DNA of 64,000 nucleotides from Alnus glutinosa (Eukaryota > Streptophyta > Magnoliopsida > Fagales > Betulaceae), in the NCBI RefSeq assembly GCF_958979055.1, contig NC_084892.1:23276001-23340000 (forward strand), written 5' to 3'. The notes under the pieces are model-generated. The model ran no database searches, was not told where the DNA came from, and worked only from the letters and a program-made list of their open reading frames with translations. The translations under genes were made by a program, and so were the position numbers. How positions within the stretch are numbered: the stretch's first letter is position 1; each line of letters begins with the position of its first letter. Below, in pieces: positions 1 through 20,496 of the stretch.

Positions 1-2304
1 TTTCCTAAAAAAAAGTGACATTTTGAAAATTTTGATCGGGTTTAATTCAAAATTTTAAAGGATGGTCAAATTTTTTTTTTTTTTTTTTAAAAAATAAAAT
101 GAAAGATGAATATTGGATACTCAAAATATACACTTTTTAAAGTTGGAATACTTAAATTAAAAAAGTGATAGAACGTCGTAAGTTATAAATAAAGTTTTTT
201 TCTAAAATTTATTATTGAATTTATATGACAGTATAGATTTGAAAAAAAAAAAAATTAGACGAAAAATAAATAAGAATTAAAAAAAAAAAAAAGGTGGTCT
301 CTTGGCAAAATTATCCCGATGACGACGATGTTTTACACCACATATCTTTGTCCACAAAAGGTACTCTTGTAAGACTGCTCTTCTATCTTTTCGGTCGAAC
401 CCAATTATCATGTTTGTACTTATTCGACAAAATTAAGGCCGGATATGTTTCTATATATATAATGAAAAAATGATTAGTATTCATTTATTTGATGATAATG
501 CAAAATGATCAAATTTCTCAATTAGAATGGAACAAATTCCAACCAAAATTTTAAAAATATAACTCTAAATATCGATCTCTAAAATCCATTCTTTTTTTTT
601 GAATCCCCAAATATATATATATAAAAGTTCCCAGAGTCTTCTGTTAAGGATAAAAATTAATTATGATAAGTGTTGATTTGAATTCCTTAAATCAAAAAAT
701 TTAAACGATTTGATAATTGTAGATTAAGGGATTTATAACCCTAATTTAAGGGATATATTTGTTTTTGAAATTATTCAAACCACATGTAAAGCTCTATAGA
801 TAAAGTATTGTACTCAAATCAAATATCAAGTAAAGATATATCATATAAAGCTTTAATGTGTACGTGGATATAGGTTATAGGCCAAACTACCTTTAATCTT
901 TGTGTTTTATCTCTTTCATTTATGTCTCTTTATTTTATTATCAGTTTCTATATCCTCCTATATGTGGCCAACTACTCACGAGTAAAAGAATGACATAAAT
1001 TAGCTATAAAATCAAGAAACGTGTTATTTTCATACTTTAGAAAACTATATGTCATTTTATTAGACTGATTTGTAAGAAATTTTTGCCCGTAAAAGAATGG
1101 TTTTTCAATATTATAATTTTTAAATATTTTAAATATTTTCTTTTAATTAATAGCTATTCTTTGTTTTAAAGGTAATAGTTATTTCCTCTTTTTTTTTTTT
1201 TTTAATTATTATTAATAAGATTTTGAAAAAACATGTTTGTATTGCTGGCGGCTGTCCCACATTATTTCCGTAAATGGGGTGACCCGCCTCCACGTTGTGA
1301 AGAAGTGTACTATTGCTGTCGTCTTCCTTTATGCTCGGTCCCATTGTCCTTAAGCCCACATATAATAGACAAGCTCGATGTTTTTGCCCACAAAATGACT
1401 TGCACATGCAACAAGTTAAACAATGGCGATCCATGGCATTTTCAATACCATTTATTTTGTTATAACTTGCTAGTATTGTCAAAATCAAAGACGAGACGCT
1501 AATTTGTTAATGCTTTTTAGATCGTAGTTTTTGCTTGTCAGTTGTGACGTGACATTAGCAAACGAGCCTTGATGTTTTTATCTTATTTGGATTTAGTTTT
1601 CGGATTTTTTCAATTTTAAGAATAAGGCCGATCTTTAACAATTTTTTCTTTGTTACGTGCGTCTCGTTTGACATGCCAGTGTCAAAGACGTTAACGGGTT
1701 ATTTGATCTCTAACGCTACAAATCTAGAAGATTAAAATGACCAAAAAGATGATGATTATGATTATTTTATGAATGATTTGACGGTTTATGATATGACATT
1801 GATGTTATGTGTTACTATGAACGCTAGCATATCAATCGAGACACACACGACGTATGCGAAAGTAGTGGAAAAACATTCATTTGAGTTGTGGGATTATAGT
1901 ATTATTGAGAATTGAGAGTAGTAGAGAAGGAAGCATTGAGGTGGGGGAGAGGGGTGACCTACGCCCGCCTAATCTAATTCTCACACGCATTCGTTTCTTG
2001 AAGGAAAACCAAATGGGGACATGGCGTGCTCTGGTTAATAGGGATTTGTTCTGTTTTGTTTGATTGGATTTGTGTTTTACCATACTTCATCGATCACGCC
2101 CATCTTTTTCTTCATTCAATTGGGATTGGGATTGGGTTAGGTATGGGTGTTATATCTACTGTGGACCGGTTGCACGGTTGGTCTTTCTAGGCAAGAAAAC
2201 ACACCCTTTAAGTTGGCCCTCTCATCACCTATTGCCACCAATTTCTTCTTCTTCTTTTTTTCCCATCCTAATATACTTAACGTCTACGTTTGTTTGTGTT
2301 TGTG

Positions 2305-2338
<34 letters not shown>

Positions 2339-2361
2339 AATGTTTTTGAGACAAATATATT
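1..2361. other. AT-rich intergenic DNA, no gene seen
   Basis: AT-rich sequence with many A and T runs. The open frames here are short, have low-complexity codon content and show no recognisable domain. The stretch 1580-1870 loosely resembles 36600-36950, where it lies inside a MULE-like TIR element, so it is probably an old relic of that family. Confidence 0.6.
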
Positions 2362-2551
2362 AGAGTAAAGCTAAAAATTATATTTTTATTTCACAGATAT
2401 TTCACAATGCTGACGTGTCAGTTTCTATCAATCATTGAATTAGTCATTGTTGCTAAAAAAAAATAAAATAAAAATCTAAGAGTTGTTTGAAACTGTCAGT
2501 CTGTCACATCAGCATTGTACACGGATGAAACTAGAAGTATAATTCTAAGGG
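2362..2551. mobile_element. Hairpin MITE (AGAGTAA-end family)
   Basis: The left arm, from about 2370 to 2421, and the right arm, from about 2500 to 2550, are imperfect inverted repeats of about 50 bp. Both carry the block CAATGCTGA(C/T)GTG. The left end begins AGAGTAAAGC, like the clearer copy at 19846-19964. It is a non-autonomous DNA element with no coding capacity. The target duplication is not clear. Confidence 0.5.
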
Positions 2552-2752
2552 GCCTGACAGTATTAAAAAAAAAAAAAAAAAAATTAGGGGCCAAAATAAG
2601 AAATGAAAAGAAAAAACCTAAATTATTATTGTTTCTAACAAAATTTGAAGATAAAATCACTTTCTTTCTTTTTTTCTTTTTTTAGAGGTAGGGGCTGGGG
2701 GGAGGGGGCCATGGCTCCACTAGTCCCCTAGTCCGTCTCAATATATTAACAA

Positions 2753-2968
2753 AGAGTAATGTTACATACCAAACAAATATCCCACAAAGTTGACTTGACA
2801 AGGTTTTTTTTTTTTTTTTTTAATTGACTTGACAAGGTTTAATAACCCTTGGATCAACCATTGTTAACAAAAAAAAAAAAAAAAAAAAAATCTAATGGCT
2901 ACTTGACTTTGCCACATGAATTTTGTGAGATATTTGTTGGATATTTGTGTGGTACATAGTGTAACTCA
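2753..2968. mobile_element. Hairpin MITE (AGAGTAATG-end family)
   Basis: The left end AGAGTAATGTTACATACC mirrors the right end, read in reverse as GAGTTACACTATGTACC. Both arms continue with similar ACAAATATC(C) text. Two long homopolymer runs and a duplicated 'TTGACTTGACAAGG' block lie inside. Another small hairpin of similar style follows at about 3000-3107. Confidence 0.5.
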
Positions 2969-4470
2969 AAATATAAAACATTCATTAGAACAAAGAAAAA
3001 TGCTAAATACTACACTCACATACTATGTTGATGTAACCATGCCCGTCGGCTCTAAAAAATAATAACCTAAGTATCAACCTAGTGAGATGTGTGGTAGTAT
3101 GTATGATTGATCTAAAACAAAACAACAGATTTTACCTTTTATGGCACATCAAAACACAACCACAAAACATATTATCAAACATACTCCATCTTCAGCCCTT
3201 TCCCTCAAGAAAAATCTAGCCTAGTTCCAAAAGAAATTGATTTTGTGTATCTAATATACATCAAGCTCGATCAGAACCCCAAGATCTGCCTCACAAGTTG
3301 ACCAATGGGCTTGATCCTGGGCAAAATTTTTCTTGTAAATTCTGGTCAATCCAGCTCACCCAACAACTTACCCAACAAAAAGCAAATACCATTACGACAA
3401 AACTGGAGCCCCTCGGTCAAATCGATTGGCGTGGGGGCAAATGGGTCGTGCCTACTTCGCACAAACGTTGTCTCGTCCGTTTCCTAAAAGAGTGGAAAGT
3501 TTGTTACTTCGTTGGTTGCCTGTCTTCATCCTTCTCCAAATGAAGCTCTTATCCAATGTATAAATGGGGGGAGTATGGGCCTTTTCTACACATTTCCAAA
3601 ACTCTATATATATAGGGCCCGAAAATGCTCGAGCAAATGACAGGTGTGAATGGGGATGATCACAGAGGATGGAAAACATAACCATCGAGCAGGTACCATC
3701 ATCATTCAACACCTTCTTAACTCAAAATTTTCAAAAGATTTCTGGGAAATTATCTTTTCTAAGGAAAAATTGGTCCGTAGTTTATCTGATTTGCAATTCG
3801 AAATAAATTCAAAGGTCTTTAAAGTATTTCAAAAGAACAATTTACTTCTTACAATCAAATTCCGTCCACGGATGAAAATAGGACAAGTATGATAATTTTA
3901 TTGAATGTAACGTATCGCATTATCGAAATGTGTTAGTTCAATAGACAAAATTTAACTGTAAAAAGTAAATTGTTATTTTGACATAGCTTAAAGACCTCTG
4001 AATTCATTTTGATACCACGAGAAACTAATTACAAATCAGGTAAATCACATAGACTGATTTTGCATTTTTTTTTTTTTTTCCTTATTTCTACATTAAAATT
4101 GGGTAAGATTACCAATTACCATGTTGAACCAGTAGAGATTCTAGCAACTAATAGTAACCCCTGCAGTAGATTATTTTCGATAGAGCGCAAACCAAATTTC
4201 TCAACAAGCCAATGTATGATGGAAGCTGTATAATATTAATTATATAGCCAGTACTTCAGGGCCAGCCTATGTCTCATTTGCACAATGCGTTGAGGGTTAC
4301 AGCTTTCAGTCTTTCACAGAGAGAAGCAGTACAAACAATGCCTCTTTGGAGATAACAGAGGAATGGTAGAGAGGCAGTTTGAAAAACCAAAAATAACACA
4401 TATTTTGCAAATGCATTGAAATGAGGCAAACCATGAAATTGAGGCAGTTTAAAGAACCACGAGTTTTTTC
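2969..4470. other. Intergenic DNA downstream of the calcium pump gene
   Basis: No convincing gene. The part nearest 4470 is probably the 3' untranslated region of the minus-strand Ca2+-ATPase. A TATATATA motif occurs at about 3606-3613, without a recognisable downstream gene. The overlapping open frames at 3298-3543 could not be tied to any family. Confidence 0.5.
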
Positions 4471-11269
<6,799 letters not shown>

Positions 11270-11700
11270 AGAGCTCAGCCACTTCCACGACGATTTTCTC
11301 CGGAAAATTTGAACCTTCTAGATCGGTTCATACAAATCCGTAACTGACAAATTTAAAGGTACAACACATTTTACGGATTAAGTTATGAATTGATTCTTCC
11401 AAATTCACTAAGCTCGGAAGCGGTTTCTAAACAATACTTATAAAGCTGTTTGTTTCTCTAGAAAGAACAGTCAGAAAAAGTACGAACGGTAACAAAAAAG
11501 GAGCTCAAACCTTGGACTCGAGGAATTGTACTTTCTCCACAAACTCCTCTCTCTCTCTCTCTGTTTGGTGTATTTGAATTAAATAGGAGATTAGAAACCC
11601 AATAGAGCAAGTTAACTGAGAATTAAGATACTTCTACGGAAACTTCCTCGTACCTTCCGTATTAGGTGCTGGCGGAGCCCTGACGTGGTTAGATGCGACG
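11270..11700 (-). promoter_or_regulatory. 5' leader and core promoter region of the Ca2+-ATPase gene
   Basis: Upstream of the start codon on the minus strand there is a (CT)n tract at 11549-11562 on the plus strand, typical of plant 5' leaders. A TATTTAAT-like motif lies near 11576-11584. A 5' UTR intron is possible: CCAAG|GTTTGAG at about 11509 as donor and TTTGTCAG at about 11346 as acceptor. The transcription start is not known from sequence alone. Confidence 0.35.
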
Positions 11701-13684
11701 CCTAGGCGGAATGGCGGATGGAGGAGGCTCGTAATGGATGATGTGGCATCATTCTATTGCACACGAACTTTTTGCTCGCTTCCTATTCGCTAGATGTCGC
11801 GTTCGTGGGGTAGTTCGGTTCGGGTTCTTTCTTATATTTTATTTCTTTACTCAACAATTATTACTTGATATACGTCGCAGCATACGGGTCAATCCTGGAC
11901 GTCCAAATCGCTACGACGTCATTCGAGATTGTAAATTAAAGGACAAACGCAATACTCATGTCAATCTCGGACGTCCAATCGGTAGATCTGCACCAACTCC
12001 ATCCGATCTGTATTTCTGCCTTTTTCTGTGGGTCTACATTAAATTTGTTGCCGATTCTTTTTTGTTAACAATTTTCGCAACTCTTTTTTATTAGTAAATT
12101 AAATAAAATGGAAATCGTAAAGATGTTTCAAATAGAATTTATATCTACTATGAAGATAATATTACTAATTCCAAAAAAAAATAACATTTTTATTTATTTA
12201 TTTTTATTTATTTTTTTATGTTAAACGTATGACATAGGTTATATAAAAATTGGACAATCCTATTTAGTCAAATATTTAATTAAAAAATTCGTTTGCTAAA
12301 GAAATAATCAGCTTCGAAGCATTCACACAGACTCACCAACTCAGTGGTTCATGGAACATAAAGACAAAACATTTTTTTTCTTTTTTTAATTATGTTTAGC
12401 TATGGCATGATTGTATTTCACCTTCAGCATATTAATATTACTGCAATTATTAAACTAATACTTATAGTAAAAGCTTAAACAGATAGGGATTGATGAATTA
12501 AATCTTTTAATTTATATTTTAATAATAATAATAATTAAATTTTAAAATTTTAAAAAAAAATTATCAGTTTAAGTTTTTGTGATAAATAGGGACTTAATAT
12601 GATATCAAAATAATTGCTAGTCATGAGTCTAAATTTTATCTCCACAATTCATTTCTTATTATATTAAATATTTCAAGTGTTTTGATGAAAAGTTTGAACT
12701 TATAAGGGGGAGAGTTATAATATAATTTTTTTTTTAAAAATGTATTTCTTATCAATTTAAATATTGAAAAAACTTTACTTAATCTGTGATGTTTCATCGT
12801 TTTTACAATCACATCTCAAAAAGTTTAAGAACTCTTAATATCGAGTATCCAAGTTAAAAAAATTTGCAATGTCACCATACTGTTAGGATTTAGAGTTAAG
12901 TCAGACACTAAAGGGGTGAAATGTCTATTATACTACTGTAAAACTAATAAAAATACAAAATTACCTTTAAATTAAATTTTTTTTGTTACAAAAATAAAAT
13001 AAAAAGTGAAAGAAATCGTAACTGACCCACGGCCAATGCCTAGTCTTGGGTTTGTCGCTTAAAATAAAAAAAATATTTTAAAATTTTCATAATCTCGGTG
13101 AGAATTTAACAAAAAATTATAACAAAATGGTAACAATGTAAACTTTTTAAATTTTACTACCCGACATTAAATGTTTTTAAACTTTAAAAATGTGATTTCA
13201 AAAGCAATAAAGCATTATTAGATAAGTAAAATTTCTCCTTAAGTAATTTGACTGAGCAGTGATTTAAGGAGTATTATTAGAGTGTGAGTGTACTTTAACA
13301 TTTTGGGGGCACCTCGAGAACCTCTTTGTGCGAGGTCAAATCGTCAAAGGAGACGGAGATCCAAGGAGGAAAAGTAACCGTGGATGACCCTTTCCGTTCC
13401 TTGACTAAAGGACAATCACCCCTTTACTTTTTCCAGTCTTAGATAACGACTCCCCTTGGAATCCGTTGGCATCTTCGACACACTACGGTTTGAAAGTGGA
13501 ATCTTTCGCCCACATAAAAGGCATTTCTATGCGCCATTTGTCACGGCTGAAACTTCAAGGAAAAAACGGCACGACTGCGACACTATAGTGGTTAATTTTT
13601 TATTTTATTTTTTTGATACCACCTACAAATTTATTTGAAATAAATTTAACACTAGTATTAAAATATTTAACTTGTTTAATTAAA
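11701..13684. other. AT-rich intergenic DNA
   Basis: No gene recognised. A slightly GC-richer patch at 11690-12020 has a 118-codon open frame without any recognisable motif. Another non-AT patch at 13300-13570 is also unassigned. Confidence 0.5.
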
Positions 13685-14144
13685 GAGATAATTTCACAAA
13701 ATAGTATTGAGCTATCACACGTTTTGACGGAATGATACTAAACTATTATTTCTATTGAATCGGGATATTAAACTATCAAAAACCTTCAAATACGGGTATT
13801 TCGTCAGTTGTTAATGTTAAATTATGCTAAAAAATTTAAAATATCTTAGTGTTTATTTTTTAAAAAAAAAATTAAAATTTTTCAAAGATTCAAATATAGG
13901 TATTTTTGCAAATTCCATCAAATTCTAACAAACACTTAAATCCGAGCATTTTTTTCCTTATTTTTTCTAGAAAAAAGAATAGGGATATTTTGGATATTCC
14001 GTCAGGATTTAAAGCCCAAAGCTAACGGAATACCCTTATTTGAGGGTTTTTGATAGTTTAATACCCCGGTTGGAAAAAAACGATAGTTTGGTATCTTTTC
14101 GTCAAAACACATGATAGTTCAGTACCCTTTTGTGAAGTTATCTC
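13685..14144. mobile_element. MULE-type MITE with 9-bp target duplication
   Basis: A 460-bp element with terminal inverted repeats of roughly 110 bp starting GAGATAA(T/C)TTCACAAAA. It is flanked on both sides by the perfect 9-bp duplication TTAATTAAA (13676-13684 and 14145-14153). Long TIRs plus a 9-bp TSD are the signature of Mutator-like elements. It has no coding capacity. A related copy lies at 52937-53388. Confidence 0.8.
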
Positions 14145-14153
14145 TTAATTAAA

Positions 14154-16180
14154 TTAGTGTAATTATGATTGATCCATATAATTTTATACACATGCATCGA
14201 TACTATCCGAATCCAATATATGACATAATGACTGGTAATTTTTTACATGACCTATGAATTCGATATGAACCTAATTTAAAATTAAAATGTTACAAGACTT
14301 TACTTGTTTAATTAAATAAATCGAATTAAAATTAATTTATATAATTTTATATCCTTACCTATAAATTGTCACCCCTATGGCCCTACCCTGTATAAAGCTT
14401 TGCTGTAGTTAATTGCTGTCTCCAGTCCACTTTACGTCTTTGAATTAATTAATGAGCAACCAACAAAAGAGACAAATTAGACGTATAAATTCATTGTGCC
14501 GATCAGATGATAAGCTTCGCAAGTCGGACTGGACCCGCAAGCTTTTTTATATAGTACTACACAAAACCCTCCGGTAGAGTGTGGGCCGGACAGGACAAAT
14601 GACTCCTTGTCTGTCGTTACAGTATCGAAACCCTTTGCGTACAAAACCAACTGTCATTCGTTTTTTTTTTGGTACTATATTAAATTTGTTTGTTTGTTTG
14701 TTTGTTTTTTTTTTTTTTCCTCATTTATTTTTTAAAAAATTATCTTTAAATTTATGAGACCCACATTATCTTACACATGAACTCTACAAATTAAATAGTA
14801 ATTTTAAAAAAATTTAGGGATAGAAAAATGACAAAAGGAAGATGTATATTATGTCTCTATATATATATAACTGTCATTATTATTTTTTTCCTCGTGTTAA
14901 TTTTTTTTTTTCTTTTTTAGGATAATCAACTTGAAACATGCATCCGTCATCCTTGACATGCGATGCGAAGTAATGCGACCTTTAGTTATAGTGAAAATTT
15001 TGAAATATTCAAGAAAATTGAACAGCTTCCTAAGAATATGGTAGAGATGAAAAACAATATTAAATATTAAGTAGTTTATTCATTGGCAACGTTGACATTG
15101 ATTCAGATAGTTGCGACACGAACAATTAAAAGAGTTTTTATTACAATAAATATTATTAAAAATTGATTATGCAATAGAATAGAAGGTCAGTGAATTAAAT
15201 GATTGTTTGGTAACGTATATCGAAATATATTCAAGATTATCAACAATAAAAAATAAAAAAATCATGCAACCACTTCAAAATATGAAAAGTTGATGACGAC
15301 TAAAGAAAGAAATGTTAGATGTGAAAAAATAAATTACAAATTACCTTTATATGTTTTAAATAATAATTAAGTTTTGTAAAAATTATTTATTTATTTGATT
15401 AGTTATATTATTTAATATTTAGAATCCTTTTTTTAGATTTATCTTTTTAATCTTACCCCGTGTGAAACAAAATCCTAACTCTTTCACTGACAAGACCAAT
15501 TAGTTGTTTTGCTTTATTTATTTATTTGTTCTACTTTGTCTTTATTATTTGACTTAATAAGGATTTTTCCTTTGGCTAAATAAGAACGATCCATCATCTT
15601 CAACAACTTCTTTAAAACTCAATTTTAGCTAAAATTTAAAGAAATATTACAAAAAATCTCATACATCAAAAGGTCTCTATTTCTTTCTTTATTTTAGAGC
15701 TTGTCAGACACAAAGTCAACAATGGAGAATAAAATTCATTCTCTACTCTAATTTTTTATGTTTTTATATTTACCTCCACACACACCCTCCCCCACATATA
15801 AAGTGGTTGTTCTTAAATTAATAATTAAAAAATAATAATGTTTAGTTAAAATAAATAAATATTTAAAGAGTTTGTTTAAGCGTGTTTGAGAAGTGGTTAG
15901 CTAAAATAGTAAAAAAAAAAAATTTAACTAAAATTTGGAAAGAAAAAAAAAATAGCTCATTGAGGATTCTAAAGTTATATTATGTAAGCTAAAGAATTTA
16001 ATAAAATAATTAAACAAATAAAAAAAAAATGGCACTCCCAAACTGGCCTTCAGGAATGATCAAATTACCCTCACAACAATCTTTTTTTCTTTTTCTTTTT
16101 TGGATTTCGTTGATGTAGTGTAAAAAAAAAAAACTAGAGCACATCTACACCTGTGAAGTTTGTTTAAAGGTTTAAAAATA
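14154..16180. other. AT-rich intergenic DNA
   Basis: No gene seen. The region 15585-15975 has weak inverted similarity between its ends and may be a decayed Harbinger-like MITE, but this was not firm enough to list separately. Confidence 0.5.
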
Positions 16181-16592
16181 GGTAATTACCTTTTTCTTCA
16201 TAAACTATCAATTTTTGCGTAAAGCTCCCACAAATTACCAACTCGATCAAAATAGATCATTCAACTACCAAAGACAATCATTTTCCTCCCTTCCATCAGT
16301 CAAAGAGGTTAAAACAAACGGTCAACGAGTCACGTGACCGTCACATGCTGTTTTACCCTCATTTTCTTCATATTTTTCTCCCATGAATTACCGCCATCTT
16401 CCAACATGTCCCCATGTAAAACGGCATGTGATGGTCACGTAATCCGTTAACCGTTTGTTTTAACCTTCTAAATAACGGAATGGGGGAAAATAGTTGTATA
16501 TGGTAGTTGAATGCTCTATTTTGGTCGAGTTGGTAATTTGTAGGGACTTTGCGAAAAAAGTTGGTAGTTTATAGTGAAAAAAGAAATTACCC
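16181..16592. mobile_element. Foldback MITE, almost entirely inverted repeat
   Basis: Two arms of about 185-190 bp are inverted copies of each other, leaving only about a 40-bp loop near 16370-16410. Shared arm text includes ACAAATTACCAACTCGA and a CACGTGACCGTCACATG-type block. The ends read GGTAATT(A/T). A target duplication was not evident. The subterminal GTCACGTGACC text resembles the TIR of the MULE starting at 54759. Confidence 0.65.
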
Positions 16593-18170
16593 CAATTCTT
16601 TATAAAAAAGAGAAAAAGTCAAAATAAATCTAGATTGTTGAAAATCTGAACCGATAACGAACGGTTCAGATAAAATAATTCTTACTATACTTTAAGAATT
16701 GAACCGGATCAAAATCCCTTGAGTATAAGTAGAGGTTTCTCTCAACTTTCTGAAGTTCAAATTACTCTCAACTTTCTGTACTTTCGTCAATCCATGAGTA
16801 AATTTTTTCCAGCACCGTAGAGTCTTCTCTAAGAAACGTGGGGCCAGCGTCTGGTTGGCGTGCAGTTGAATGAATGCTTTTTGGAAAGACAAACAAGAAT
16901 AGTGCGAAATGTCGCCGACTCCGACGACGGATGGACGAAAAAGTTGGAGCAGATTGAGCCTCCAAGGACTTCAAGTCTTCAATGCATTACCGGTTCCGCT
17001 AGGATTTTTTAAAATTATTTATTAAAATTTAAGAAAATTTAAATAGGTAGTTGTGAAATACTATATATGAGATATACTTGACCAAATAAAAATTAGAGGA
17101 CAAATGTCATCGTGCTATTGGCAGGATTTGTCGTAATTTTTTTTTATTATTATTCCTTCTATAGTAGAAAAAAGAAAAATCCACTACTACTTCTTTTTAC
17201 AAATTATGCAATTTATGCCCTTTTTAGGCATTGAAACGCTTGAATAATGTCATTTGTTAAAAAAGTGGCATGTTACAGTTGATAATTGAGTATATTTTTA
17301 TCATATTTTTACTTTATATGTTGTAAAAAAACTTTGAGAAAGAAAAAAAAATTGATTTTATGAATAAGAAGCGTATCTGCAAAAGTGAAGATGAATCATT
17401 TTTGGAGTAAATTTTTCTTTTTGGTCACTTCGATAACATGTCACCTTTTTAATATGTAGCATTTTTCAAGTATTTTGATCCCAAAATATGGCTTAAATTG
17501 CGTAATTTGAGAATTTACAATTTCTTTAAAATTGTAGGATATTCTTATCAAAAAAAAAAAAAAAAAGTAGCTTAGAGTGGCGTTTGACACCCACGGCTAA
17601 TATAATAGTTCATCCACCCTCATACCATTTTTCTAATGTGGCCAAACCACTGTTGTGACTAAAGAGAATGATTCGACCACCCAACATCACTTTTTCTTTT
17701 CTCTCTTATTGCGAGGATAGTTAAAACATATTGCATCCGTGCAGTACTCTAAATATTAATTAAATAATTAAATCAATATTTTTTTATTAGTTTAAACTTA
17801 CTATTCAATTGTAAATCACTAGTTAAGTAGGTAGAAAAAGGTTGAATTAACATCATGACAAGGAGAGGAAATTGTAAATTTTTATGCACAATTTCTTCCT
17901 TGAACAATTTGATACGTTGCAATTTGGAAGTCCACTGAGCAGTCACTATTATTATACGTTGCAACCTGGAAATCCACTGAGCAGTCATTGCAATTTGATT
18001 TCTTTGAATTGTTAAATCACACCATATGTCCCCTAAAGATTCTTCATCCAATTCCTTTTAAATCCCCAAAATATTCGCTCCATTCTCACTTAGACCAACC
18101 AATGGTTATGGATACTCCCAAAAAGAAAAGTAAAGTCATGGGAAAGGAAAAAAGTATTCGAGAGAACTTC
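16593..18170. other. AT-rich intergenic DNA
   Basis: No gene seen. The open frames at 16692-16974 and 17773-18051 on the minus strand have no recognisable domain. A short near-repeat of GCAATTTGGAAGTCCACTGAG occurs twice around 17918-17990. Confidence 0.5.
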
Positions 18171-18460
18171 GTCGAAAGTGTATCGAACTTTCATTATTTT
18201 TGAAAGAAGGTACTTGAATTTCAAAACGTCTTAATTTAAGGTATCTATATTTTAGAAAGTCTTAATTAGAAGTCATCCGTTAAGATTTTTCGTTAAATAC
18301 TATCAAAATTTTTAAAATATTTGCTAGAATTTAGGTGTTGGTTAGAATTTATCGGGACTTGAATTTTGACAGGATTTAATGAAAAATTTTAACAAATGAC
18401 CCTTAATTAGGACTTTTCAAAAAATAAACATCTTAAATGAAGAATATTTTAAAATTAATT
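18171..18460. mobile_element. Decayed hairpin MITE
   Basis: The left arm at about 18185-18298 and the right arm at about 18378-18455 are inverted repeats. Matching text includes TCTTAATTAGAAGTCATCC and the reverse of ATGACCCTTAATTAGGA. There is no clear target duplication and no coding capacity. Confidence 0.45.
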
Positions 18461-19845
18461 GATTTTGAAATAAGTGAAAGAGGAATCTTACCAAACAAGC
18501 CCTATGTTTTTCTTGCGGGGCAAGTGGCTTCTTTGTATAATCAATGAGCCTTTTAGAGGTACGGCAGCTCTTCAAGTTTCAAAGTTTCAAGTTTTATTTT
18601 TTATTATATTTTTAAAGTTAGTGATGTCAGACGAAGCTACCAGGAAATACAGAAACCCAACTAATCTTGCAAAATAATAAATAAAAATTATATTCTGATG
18701 AAATTGTCCGTTGTAGCGTCCGAAGCATATTCTTCGATGGCTAGACGGATTTGGAAGGTGGAACTGGACCCATACAAAACTGCAGAGATAATGGGAACGA
18801 TGTCGTTTCCCTGGATCAACCTTGACGGGCGCCATTTTTTTTTCTTCCTTGGTGGGACACTTGGGGATGGAGCCACGGAATGAGAGATCCATCATGGTAC
18901 GTATATATTTATTTAACTTAAAATATAAACAGTTTTAAAAGAAAATTTCGAAATCAAGGGGGGGCCCTTATGTTTATGTTGTAGTTCCGTCCTCGCCGAA
19001 GCAAACACACGTGATATTTGAAAATTAGAAAAATAAAAACAAAATTAGGGAAAAGATAAATGTCGGGTGAAGGGAGGAAAGAGATTAATTGATTACATGG
19101 ATTATATTAAGGATAATGGGAGACAGCCATTATAACATTAATTATATGGCGCCTTACCATGGACATTAGCATTATCCGTATTTGCATAATACGATTATTG
19201 TTTTTAAGTAGGTTATTGCGGTTATTAAATTCAGTTATTGTCTGTTATCCGCATATAAGATAATAAATTTTTTGGATAACTATCTAAATCTATATATAAT
19301 ATTAAATAATGCAGTTATTACTATATACAAGCTTAAATAAAGTAAGATTTCACTTGTTACATAATTCATGATTATCAATCATAGATGGTCATTGTCTCAT
19401 AGAGTAATTGGGATTTAGATTACTCAAATAAAAGAAAATAAATAAATAAATGTTGTGAAGTATGACTTTAAGATGATAGTGAAAAAAACTTAACATAACA
19501 TAAATGTCCTAAACTTATCAAATTCAAAACACCATCGTTTTAGTGAATTTAATAATGTATAAAGGGAATGCGGAATTGATGCAGTTTAATAACTGCATAC
19601 GTGTATCCTGACACCACTATTCTCATCCGCATATGCGGATGATAAGGTTTGATAACTGTATATGCAGATAACGAATACATGCGATTATTATCCGCCCGCA
19701 TTTTCACTCGTACCTCAAGGGAATTAGACTTCTCAATAATTACTTTGAGGAGATTAAACTCCAAATATGGCCTCTATATAATTTGGTATTTCTGTTTTAT
19801 GAATTGGCTACAAAGCTTAAATACAATTAGAAAATTAATTAAAAT
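18461..19845. other. AT-rich intergenic DNA with hAT-like relic sequence
   Basis: No gene recognised. Stretches at 19165-19285 and 19565-19700 repeat TTATCCGCATAT-like and GATAACTG-like text in both orientations. These look like worn ends of a hAT-type element. The open frames around 18587-18895 and 19549-19852 have no identifiable domain. Confidence 0.4.
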
Positions 19846-19964
19846 AGAGTAATGTTATAAATTATATTTTTATCATATAGTTGTTTAATAATGTTGATGT
19901 GATAGTATCAACTAACTATTTGATAGAATAATTGTAAAATAAAAATAATTTATAGCATTACTCT
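19846..19964. mobile_element. 119-bp hairpin MITE with 7-bp target duplication
   Basis: Compact element with ends AGAGTAATG(T/C)TATAAATTAT in inverted orientation. It is flanked by a perfect TTAAAAT duplication on each side. It is the best-preserved copy of the AGAGTAATG family also seen at 2362-2551 and 2753-2968. Confidence 0.75.
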
Positions 19965-19981
19965 TTAAAATATTGGTTTTA

Positions 19982-20165
19982 GGGATAATTGTATCACTGG
20001 TCTTTGAAGTTGGCCTAAATTATAAATCACTCTCTGTGGTACAAAAAATTGATGAATGGTCATTGTGGTAAACTATAATTATGAATCACTCTTTAAACTC
20101 ATTTTCCATCTATCAAATTAGCAGATTCTATTAATTTCCCCAAAAATTAATAATACAATTATCCC
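19982..20165. mobile_element. 184-bp MITE, 9-bp target duplication
   Basis: The ends are GGGATAATTGTAT and its inverted copy ATACAATTATCCC. The flanks are TTGGTTTTA (19973-19981) and TTGGCTTTA (20166-20174), a 9-bp duplication with one mismatch. This points to a Mutator-like MITE. Confidence 0.7.
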
Positions 20166-20174
20166 TTGGCTTTA

Positions 20175-20496
20175 AAACCTTCCAATTTTGGTTTTCTTGG
20201 ATATAATAAGGTACAGAAACGATGAGCATTTTGTTTGAGCGAGGAAAATGAAAAATTAAGAGCAGCATTAAAGTGGTGTAACTATGGGCCACGCCTAGCC
20301 GCCACCCTTTCTTTTTGGCAAAGTCAAACAACGTGCCATTCTTCTTTACGAAACACCGATTACGACGTGTGCTTTTTTCTCGTCGTTTCGACTTTCGAGT
20401 GGCATCTTTGTAAGCGATAACGTCACGACGCGCGCTCGTTGGCCGAGACGATGCGTCGCTGACCATTGTGCACTGTGCAGCGTGTGATGGGTCGGA
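20175..20496. other. GC-richer non-repeat patch of unknown nature
   Basis: Less AT-rich than its surroundings. It holds part of a 111-codon minus-strand frame (20131-20466) and a plus-strand frame (20235-20420), neither with a recognised domain. It sits directly upstream of the duplicated block at 20497. Confidence 0.3.

Noticed and set aside
3298..3543. Short overlapping frames near 3.3-3.5 kb
   Set aside because: Two frames of similar quality on the same strand, no domain, no support from splice sites or a promoter.
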